The position numbers and the translations under genes were made by a program. DNA of 38,759 nucleotides from Flavobacteriales bacterium UBA5422 (lineage in GTDB: Bacteria; Bacteroidota; Bacteroidia; Flavobacteriales_D; Crocinitomicaceae), in assembly GCA_002409405.1 (NCBI GenBank), contig DHNG01000030.1:1-38759 (forward strand). Direction: 5' to 3'. The stretch's first letter is position 1. Each line of letters starts with the position of its first letter. The notes beneath the pieces were generated by a model, which ran no database searches, was not told the origin of the DNA, and saw only the letters and a program-made list of their open reading frames with translations. This document shows positions 32,424 to 38,759 of the stretch, piece by piece.

Positions 32424-33542
32424 CTATTTTGCAATTGAGGTATACAAACCTAACAATTTCTCGCGTTGTGATTCCCAGGAGAAGTCATTTTTCACTGCAT
32501 ACCTGGCACGCTCTATCTGATGGTTAATTTCCGGATCATCTGATAGCAGGTATTCAAAAATTTCTGCAATTTTTTCATCATCAAACGGGTTAACACATGC
32601 TCCTATTTCACGTTCTTTCACAAAGTTATACAATGGGAAATCAGATACAACAAACGGAAGTCCTATTGCCATGTATTCAAAAATTTTTGTCGAATATGAA
32701 CGAATATAATTGGGTGTAGGATGCAACAGGGAAAGCGCCATTTTTGATTGGCTAGCCAACTGATATGCTTCAAACAATGGTTTTCTTCCATAAAAAATAA
32801 TATTTTCTTTTACGTCTTCATATACATCCATTGCTTCCAATTTAGGCATTATTCCCTCTTCAATGGGTCCAACACAATGAAATACAAACGGAATATTTTT
32901 ACGCTTCAAGATCCCTAATGCCTGAATGATTTGTATGATCCCCCGTATTTCGGAAACCACACCGACATATAGAATTCCATTTTGGTCAGACCGGTTGTCC
33001 AGTGAAAATTGCTGTAACTTTTCCACTTCCGGGAAGTTGAATACCGGTGTTAATGATTTTGCTTGTTTCTCAAATAAATAACGATACGATTCTTCTGCAA
33101 TAACAATATGGAAATAACGACTTGCAAATCGTTCCATATGACCATACAACCAGGCAATAAGTCGCTTGAATTTAAGCCATTGTTTATCTTGAATCTGGGC
33201 TGTCAGGTTTTCATGAACATCAAAAATGATTGTTTTCCGGTAGAATAACCGAAGAATCAAGCCAACCCAGATCAGTTCAGGGTCATGAAAATGAATAATC
33301 TTTGCTTTTGTCGTTAATGCCTTGCGCATTACTGCCCAGGCTAAAAAACTAGCTCTGTATATCCGTGATTTGCTTTTTCTGGTAACTGATAAAACCGACA
33401 CTCCGTTGTGTATTCCCTCTGCTGCATTCGGCGCCACTAAACTAACCTGATAACCGGCATCTGCAAGCGAGCAACATTCCTTGTAGAAGATTCTGGTGTC
33501 ATTCCAGTCATGTATATTTGTTATATGGCAGATTTGATCCAT
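32424..33542 (-). CDS. Family 4 glycosyltransferase
   Basis: About 373 residues from ATG 33542 (a TTG two codons earlier is the longer option). The GT-B fold is seen in the N-terminal ITNIHDWNDTRIFYKECCSLADAGYQVSLV and the C-terminal nucleotide-sugar site YVGVVSEIRGIIQIIQAL, then KIFEYMAIGLPFVVSDFP with the E-x7-type motif. It adds a sugar to the growing glycan on the cytoplasmic face. It sits between two other sugar genes with two-base and one-base gaps. Confidence 0.88.
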   Translation of the reverse strand: MDQICHITNIHDWNDTRIFYKECCSLADAGYQVSLVAPNAAEGIHNGVSVLSVTRKSKSRIYRASFLAWAVMRKALTTKAKIIHFHDPELIWVGLILRLFYRKTIIFDVHENLTAQIQDKQWLKFKRLIAWLYGHMERFASRYFHIVIAEESYRYLFEKQAKSLTPVFNFPEVEKLQQFSLDNRSDQNGILYVGVVSEIRGIIQIIQALGILKRKNIPFVFHCVGPIEEGIMPKLEAMDVYEDVKENIIFYGRKPLFEAYQLASQSKMALSLLHPTPNYIRSYSTKIFEYMAIGLPFVVSDFPLYNFVKEREIGACVNPFDDEKIAEIFEYLLSDDPEINHQIERARYAVKNDFSWESQREKLLGLYTSIAK

Positions 33543-33544
33543 TC

Positions 33545-34579
33545 TCAATTCAGTAATTTATCATATAATGCAATAAACTTTGCTTTATTCGCTGCTTTCG
33601 TTCCGTGTTCTTCAATGAGCTGTGTATTTATCTCTGCTGCATTTTTGAAATCCTGCTGCATTGCCGCCGTCAAAAAATCGCCTGTCACATCATTAACAAT
33701 CGATCCGTTTTTTGCATCCTTAATCCACTCACGGTTGGCAGGCAAATCGGATACAATGGGAATACAACCGCACGCCATTGCTTCCAACAAACTAATAGAT
33801 GTAGCATCTGATGTGGGAATAGATACCCAAAAAGAAGATTTTGCGTACCAATATGCATTCGTTTCCGCATCAACCCATCCGACAAATTCAATCCCATCGA
33901 TTTGCGCGGTCTGAACAATTTTTTTCAGGTTGTCTGTTTCTTCTCCAACAGCTGCTATCACTAACTTCCAATCCTGTAACGAAGGATGTTGTTTCATTTT
34001 TTTATACGCCTCAATAATCGCATCGATTCTGTACAACGGTTTGTGTAAACGGTTAGAGTAGATTATTTTTTCTTTTACAACATGTTTAGGAGGAGTAAAT
34101 CCTATTCCGAAATTGGCAATCAGGACGGGTGTTGAAAGCGGTTGAATTCTTTTAATTTCGTCTGCCATGAATACAGAGTCCGATGTAATTGCATTTGCTT
34201 TCCGAAGGTTGTATTTTACCATTTTCTTTAGTAAAAAACTCTGAGACGGGACCAACAAGATATCACTTCCCCAGGTAGTCAGAACACTCGGGATTTTTGG
34301 ACCTCTTCCCAGTGCAAGGTTACTGAAAAAGGCAACGCTATTGGCTTGATGTATGTGGATAATTGTTGGTTTAAATTTTGTGATTATCTCCCGAATTTGT
34401 TTGGGTGTACGAATAATGTTTTTCACCGTCAATTTAAAATCAACGATTTCAACAGGAGTATCTATCCCTTCCCGCTTCTCGTTGGTGATCACCAATACAG
34501 CATCAAAATAATCCTTTACCAATTCCAGGTAATTGTAGGTATGGACAGTATTGGTTCCTATTAAAAGTAGCTTCTTCAT
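33545..34579 (-). CDS. Family 4 glycosyltransferase
   Basis: A 344-residue GT-B retaining glycosyltransferase. The N-terminal half has IHIHQANSVAFFSNLALG and TTWGSDILL. The C-terminal half has YSNRLHKPLYRIDAIIEAY, FVGWVD and the E-x7-type block SISLLEAMACGCIPIVSDLPANREWI. The donor and acceptor are unknown. It begins 3 bases after the deacetylase-like gene and runs into the next GT4 gene. Confidence 0.88.
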   Translation of the reverse strand: MKKLLLIGTNTVHTYNYLELVKDYFDAVLVITNEKREGIDTPVEIVDFKLTVKNIIRTPKQIREIITKFKPTIIHIHQANSVAFFSNLALGRGPKIPSVLTTWGSDILLVPSQSFLLKKMVKYNLRKANAITSDSVFMADEIKRIQPLSTPVLIANFGIGFTPPKHVVKEKIIYSNRLHKPLYRIDAIIEAYKKMKQHPSLQDWKLVIAAVGEETDNLKKIVQTAQIDGIEFVGWVDAETNAYWYAKSSFWVSIPTSDATSISLLEAMACGCIPIVSDLPANREWIKDAKNGSIVNDVTGDFLTAAMQQDFKNAAEINTQLIEEHGTKAANKAKFIALYDKLLN

Positions 34580-34582
34580 ACC

Positions 34583-35392
34583 CTATCTGTATTTTAGTCC
34601 CTCAATTATTCTTTTCCCATTCTCATAAATATTCCAATACCAACTGGAACGCCAGTGTTTGGGATGTATCAATATATGAATAATCGGGTGTTGTTGATCG
34701 ATTGCCTGTAATACTGAAGTATCACCGCGGTATAAATTGGGATATCCGCAATCCGTTATATTGATTGAATAATTGTTTGTAATCTCGGATTGGTAGGTCT
34801 CAAAGTCAATCCCACATTGTTCCATTACAGCTTCTGTTATAAATTCTCTGTTGGGGGTATTTAAAATCCTGTTTGCAAAATCCCCGTGACTGGCAATTGA
34901 CCTTATTTTAAAGCCACATTGTTGTTCAATTCTGTTAAAATTATCAATGAATTCAGCCCTGATTTCAGGGTACAGTTGTTCTATTTCTTTTTTTGTCCGA
35001 ATTTTCTTCCTTTTAGCAATTGTGGCTAATTCTTCATAATGATAGCCACAGTCAGATTTCAGATCGTGCACTTTTTTCATCACAGAATAATTTAATGTAC
35101 ATAACCGGAAATAAAAAGAGGTTCTCACCCCGTATTTTTGATTGACAGCAAGCCATTTTAATACATAAGTCGGGTCTGAATCTATGTCATGCCTGATGAG
35201 TAGAATCTTTCTCCCTGTTAACCGGTTGTTTCTCGCATCGTTAAAAAATTCAGACAACGGAAGTACTTCATAATTCTTGTCAATTGCCGTTTTTATAATT
35301 TGCTCATAGTCTGCTATTCTATTACAAATAAAAAAATCCGACCGGATCCTGTTGATTATGCTTGTCGTTAACCGCTGAATTTTTTGAATCAT
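34583..35392 (-). CDS. Polysaccharide deacetylase-like (CE4 fold) protein
   Basis: A 269-residue protein. The motif KILLIRHDIDSDPTYVLKW (near residues 62-80) holds the HD-x-D metal-site residues of a divergent NodB/CE4 group found in polysaccharide clusters. The GYHYEEL segment supplies another His, and IHILIHPKHW near the C-terminus gives the third-motif His. There is no signal peptide, so it acts in the cytoplasm, unlike secreted chitin deacetylases. Removal of an N-acetyl group from an activated or lipid-linked sugar is plausible inference. Substrate is unknown. Confidence 0.72.
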   Translation of the reverse strand: MIQKIQRLTTSIINRIRSDFFICNRIADYEQIIKTAIDKNYEVLPLSEFFNDARNNRLTGRKILLIRHDIDSDPTYVLKWLAVNQKYGVRTSFYFRLCTLNYSVMKKVHDLKSDCGYHYEELATIAKRKKIRTKKEIEQLYPEIRAEFIDNFNRIEQQCGFKIRSIASHGDFANRILNTPNREFITEAVMEQCGIDFETYQSEITNNYSINITDCGYPNLYRGDTSVLQAIDQQHPIIHILIHPKHWRSSWYWNIYENGKRIIEGLKYR

Positions 35393-35393
35393 T

Positions 35394-35966
35394 TTATTTC
35401 ATATATAGATTGATCAACTCCGGGTGCTGTTCCAGGTATTTTTTATCCGTATCTTCAACTCTTTTTACTACTTGTGCAGGATTCCCTGCAATTACCGAAT
35501 AATCCGGAAAATTTCCTTTCACCAACGAATAGGCAGCAACAATACATCCCTTCCCAATTACCGTCCCCGGCATAATTGTAACATGCGGACCAATAAATGT
35601 AAAGTCACCTATTTCAATTGTGCCTGTTTCATACCCGATTTTTTCAGCGACACTTCCATAGGAACTTCCATAGAGTCGGATTGCATGATGGCTGGAATGT
35701 GATGTTATTGAAACAAATGATGTGATCTGACATCCTGTTCCTATTACAATTTTATTACTGGCTTCTATAAAATTATGATGTCCGATGTACACGTGGTCTG
35801 CCAGAAACAATTGCTCCGGATGGTCGATAAAAGTGGAAGAACCAATTCTTAAACCTGTTATTCTTTTTCCCTGGAAATTCTGTTTTTTATAGAGCATTTT
35901 TGGTCTGTATATACCATGCAAAAGAACACTTAGCCGATAAGAGATATGTCGAAAGATTTTATCCAT
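35394..35966 (-). CDS. Hexapeptide-repeat acyltransferase
   Basis: A 190-residue left-handed beta-helix enzyme with hexapeptide turns: GLRIGSSTFIDH, VYIGHHNFIEASNKIVIGTGC, then TIEIGDFTFIGPHVTIMPGTVIGKGCIVAAYSLV and GNPAQVV, typical of the Mat/Vat-type O-acetyltransferases. The His in SITSHSSHH may be catalytic. It probably O-acetylates a sugar of the surface glycan using acetyl-CoA. Its start overlaps the upstream membrane protein by 8 bases. Confidence 0.85.
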   Translation of the reverse strand: MDKIFRHISYRLSVLLHGIYRPKMLYKKQNFQGKRITGLRIGSSTFIDHPEQLFLADHVYIGHHNFIEASNKIVIGTGCQITSFVSITSHSSHHAIRLYGSSYGSVAEKIGYETGTIEIGDFTFIGPHVTIMPGTVIGKGCIVAAYSLVKGNFPDYSVIAGNPAQVVKRVEDTDKKYLEQHPELINLYMK

Positions 35967-37254
35967 CTACTTGTTGTTGTTTCTTATAATACAAACTTAC
36001 GCAGTATCCAATAATTAAAGCGATTATAATTGAAAATTTTGGGTTGCTAAAAGGATTATTGGCCAAAGCGATTGTCAACAACATCAATATGCAGTAAATC
36101 ATCAATTTGTTAATCGGTTTATATCGCAATAGTAATGCCGCAGGGATAAATAAGATCAGCAGATAGAAGATCAGTCCAATAATTCCATACCTCCACAAAT
36201 AAAATATATACTCGTTTTCAGGATAAATAAAATTAGAATACATGAATTCTTTGTTGGGACCGTAGCCAAACACCGGCTTATTCATCCACATGTCTATCAG
36301 ATAAGCCCATATCTCAAATCTACCCCTTACAGAATTGTTCTCAGCAACATCCAGCATGTTTGTATTTCTAAGATACTGCATACCCCCCGCATCTTTTTCA
36401 AATGAAAAAAGGAGAGCTACGAGTAATGCGAAGATCAGCAGGTGAATCAGGTAAGATTTGATTGATTCCGTAGCTTTTGATCGCATAAAGAAGCTCGCAA
36501 AGAAAACAACAAATGTTGCAACAATTCCTGTTCTTGACTGGCACAATATAATCATTAGAAATGCACTATAGTAGCAGCATCTGTAGAGCAGATTTTTATT
36601 CGAGTATACTGTTATGGATCTATATTGAAAATAGATAAAGTAAAATAAAAACAAAATGGCATTATCGTTTGGATTTCCCATCGTTCCTACAATTCTTTTG
36701 GGACCAATTTGCCCAAGTGAATTCAGTCCGAAAGAACGAACATCCCGTTCGTCTGAGTCGTAAAGTATTGTAATGTTTTTGTTAAAATCGATGACATTAA
36801 AATAATGCAAAACATTAAAAACAACCAAGGCTATGAAGCTGATCAGTAAGTATTTTCTTATTTTTTCATGGTTTTTTTCTTCCAGAAAATAATAGATAGC
36901 AAAAACATATACGACACCATATTTCAAAATTTTATACACTTCAAAATATTCTGAGAGATGTGTTCGATTCGGGTTAATCAAAATTACCATTGTTGCATAA
37001 ACAGCAAAGGCGATTATAATGAGGAGATAGCTATCCAACCAGAAGAATTGTTTCTGCAATAAACGGGTGCCTATTAATACAACGACTAGCTCTTCCAATG
37101 AGAAAAAAAAGGTTGGTGAGACCGGTATAAATGGAACAAAGAGGATGCTTGTTAATAGCAACAGCAATAAAATTGAATCTAAAACTCCCGGTTGTTTACC
37201 GGAGGGTTGATGAATAAAAAATTTGTCCTTTTCTTTCGTTAAAATGTTGAACAT
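35959..37254 (-). CDS. O-antigen polymerase/ligase family membrane protein
   Basis: A 431-residue protein with about ten to twelve membrane helices. The central periplasmic loop holds NSVRGRFEIWAYLIDMWMNKPVFGYGPNKEFMYS, the conserved R...G-x-G pattern of the Wzy_C/O-antigen ligase family. It is the first gene of the operon and differs from the second family member at 31190-32422. One of the two may polymerise and the other ligate; this is inference. No -7 box was found upstream. Confidence 0.82.
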   Translation of the reverse strand: MFNILTKEKDKFFIHQPSGKQPGVLDSILLLLLLTSILFVPFIPVSPTFFFSLEELVVVLIGTRLLQKQFFWLDSYLLIIIAFAVYATMVILINPNRTHLSEYFEVYKILKYGVVYVFAIYYFLEEKNHEKIRKYLLISFIALVVFNVLHYFNVIDFNKNITILYDSDERDVRSFGLNSLGQIGPKRIVGTMGNPNDNAILFLFYFIYFQYRSITVYSNKNLLYRCCYYSAFLMIILCQSRTGIVATFVVFFASFFMRSKATESIKSYLIHLLIFALLVALLFSFEKDAGGMQYLRNTNMLDVAENNSVRGRFEIWAYLIDMWMNKPVFGYGPNKEFMYSNFIYPENEYIFYLWRYGIIGLIFYLLILFIPAALLLRYKPINKLMIYCILMLLTIALANNPFSNPKFSIIIALIIGYCVSLYYKKQQQVDG

Positions 37255-37435
37255 AGTTTGTTAAAATAATAGTATGTTGAGTTACTCATAAATACATCTT
37301 TCTGCTAAAAGTAACCATTTTAGTCATTTTATGGCTCCTGCCTCATCCTGACATATCTGTATTTATCTTTTTGAGCAATGCAGAAAACACCGTTCTCGAT
37401 TGACAAAATCACTTTAGAACTCATTTGCGGAACAA
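37255..37435. other. Gap between the polysaccharide operon and the repeat protein
   Basis: 181 AT-rich bases with no supportable gene, no TAnnTTTG box on the minus strand and no strong hairpin. The operon must start here or read through from the repeat-protein gene. Confidence 0.5.
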
Positions 37436-38759
37436 TTAAAAGCCTAGTTCATACAATAGAATATCACCATCTGCATTTCTCAGATTAATCAAAATATCAG
37501 TTGTATTCCCTGGTAAATTCCCCTTGGTAAATACTCTCAAATTTTGGTTTACGGGAAAGTATTCAATCGCTTTATTTGTCAAAGCAGTACCAGTAAGATT
37601 ATAAATGAAAAATGCACCATCGAAGTCTCTGTGTAAAATCAGGTCCTTTACACCATCTTTATTAAAATCTCCTATACTCATCCCATTCCACAGGTTATTT
37701 GCTCCACTCGAATTATTTGATACGATACTTGACAAGGTGCTAACTCCATTATTCGTTACAATTTTCCATATCCAAATCCCCCCGTCTGAATTTCTTACGG
37801 CACACAGTTCTGCTTTGCCATCATTATTCAAATCTCCGGCACATATTGCTGACCATTGATTATTGATTCCGGAACTATTGTTGAAAAGCATACTATTCAA
37901 CACATATGAAGTATTTACTTTTTTCACTTTCCAAATGAAGAATCCTCCATCGACATTCCGGACTGCTGCAATTTCAGCAACACCATCCCCATCAAAATCT
38001 CCGGAGCAAATACTTACCCAGCCGTTACCTGTACCAGATGAACTATTTGTGAGAATAGTTTGCAAAGAATAAGTACCCGTTTGTGCATTATAAACTGGTT
38101 TCCAAACGAAAATTGTTCCGTCACTTTCTCTTATTGCAGCAATTTGATCACCTGGAATATCCTGAACAAAGTGGCCTACTGTAATTCCTTTCCAGTAACT
38201 ATTGGACACGCCTGTAGCAATTCCACCTGTTATAATTGATCCTTTCGATTCAATTCTATATCCAACAGTTGAATAATCTATTAATTTAGATGAAAGTGTG
38301 TAACTGGAATTATTTGTCAGTATTTTATGAAAATAAATACCTCCATCCGAATTTCGGATAGAAACAAAATCATTTTTAATCCCATCACCATCTAAATCTC
38401 CGGAACCAACTCCCTGCCAATCATCATCATTACTCCCCCCATAGGAACTGTTTCGACCCAAATATTTGAAAACCCGTTGGTTTTTGGCTGCTAAAGCAAT
38501 ACCCAAAAGACTTGCCCCAATAGAGCCACCCCTTGATAAAATACCATGAATGGTTTGAGATTGTGAAAAAACAAATTTAGGTTCTTCAAGAAAAGAAGTG
38601 TAAAAATCACTTATCTGATGAAAAATTCTATTTTGCGTATTATAGCCATTATTATTCGGGGCAGAAGATAAACGAAGCCATCTTGAGATACCATATTGCA
38701 GATAACCGTCTAAATTCACCCAAATGCCACCAGCATCTCCAAATGCGTTTGTCCCATTA
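37436..38759 (-). CDS. FG-GAP/VCBS repeat protein, partial at the right edge
   Basis: The reading frame stays open to the right edge, so only the C-terminal about 440 residues are seen (upstream of residue VNLDGYL the frame continues GGIW, DAG, NAF). The first 110 residues here (YLQYGISRWLRLSSA, FHQISDFYTSFLEEP) are an unrecognised domain. Six FG-GAP/VCBS-like repeats of about 55 residues follow, each with a Ca2+-type loop (SGDLDGDG, SGDFDGDG, AGDLNNDG, IGDFNKDG) and an RNSDGGIYFHK-type strand; the second and sixth have lost the Asp loop. Repeats of this kind fold as propeller blades in secreted adhesins or hydrolases. The end YELGF shows no type IX sorting domain. Confidence 0.8.
   Translation of the reverse strand, partial: NGTNAFGDAGGIWVNLDGYLQYGISRWLRLSSAPNNNGYNTQNRIFHQISDFYTSFLEEPKFVFSQSQTIHGILSRGGSIGASLLGIALAAKNQRVFKYLGRNSSYGGSNDDDWQGVGSGDLDGDGIKNDFVSIRNSDGGIYFHKILTNNSSYTLSSKLIDYSTVGYRIESKGSIITGGIATGVSNSYWKGITVGHFVQDIPGDQIAAIRESDGTIFVWKPVYNAQTGTYSLQTILTNSSSGTGNGWVSICSGDFDGDGVAEIAAVRNVDGGFFIWKVKKVNTSYVLNSMLFNNSSGINNQWSAICAGDLNNDGKAELCAVRNSDGGIWIWKIVTNNGVSTLSSIVSNNSSGANNLWNGMSIGDFNKDGVKDLILHRDFDGAFFIYNLTGTALTNKAIEYFPVNQNLRVFTKGNLPGNTTDILINLRNADGDILLYELGF

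Overview
The window comes from the chromosome of a member of the Bacteroidota, most likely order Flavobacteriales and perhaps near Fluviicola/Crocinitomicaceae. The genus is an inference. Supports are: AT-rich DNA by eye; many upstream regions with the Bacteroidota -7 box TAnnTTTG and few Shine-Dalgarno sequences; a PorQ (type IX secretion) gene; GldE; the blocks rpsU-xerC-hpf and mutY/ssb/gldE; and the order HU - tiny basic ribosomal-type protein - RNase G - recX. No rRNA, tRNA, CRISPR array, transposase or prophage gene was seen. Most of the window reads as ordinary core chromosome. The exception is the right-hand end, which is accessory in character.

Layout. 1-3400: a Nudix hydrolase, an ECF sigma factor overlapping a membrane anti-sigma-like protein whose C-terminus resembles a type IX secretion sorting domain, and a secreted thioredoxin-fold protein. 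3541-10858: a DUF1573 lipoprotein, then a long minus-strand run: DUF2851 protein, PspC-like protein, SDR reductase, helix-hairpin-helix protein, apt, acyl-CoA dehydrogenase, rpsU, xerC, hpf. 10952-14466: a phosphopantetheinyl transferase facing gldE, ssb and mutY. 14583-18957: a GNAT/ornithine-racemase-like pair, HU, a 30-residue mS38/bS22-like protein, rng and recX. 18958-19315: a gene-free stretch with a nested inverted-repeat element. 19316-21947: an abundant-type outer-membrane beta-barrel protein, PorQ and a phosphodiesterase. 22054-24867: meaB plus an S4-domain protein, then def with a lipoprotein, and divIC. 24962-30099: a small lipoprotein with tsaC, a glycosyltransferase-DUF2062 fusion, a two-component system and a small conserved protein. 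30175-37254: a tight seven-gene minus-strand polysaccharide operon (two O-antigen ligase/polymerase-type membrane proteins, one GT2, two GT4, a deacetylase-like protein and a hexapeptide acyltransferase). 37436 to the right edge: a partial FG-GAP/VCBS repeat protein.

Several start codons were moved inward from the longest possible frame. Either a TAnnTTTG box falls inside or immediately upstream of the longer version, or the longer version needs a TTG start. The observations most worth following are the sigma/anti-sigma pair with a sorting-domain-like periplasmic end, a hairpin that hides a strong Shine-Dalgarno at the xerC start directly downstream of rpsU, and a promoter that begins inside the upstream terminator between HU and the tiny ribosomal-type gene.
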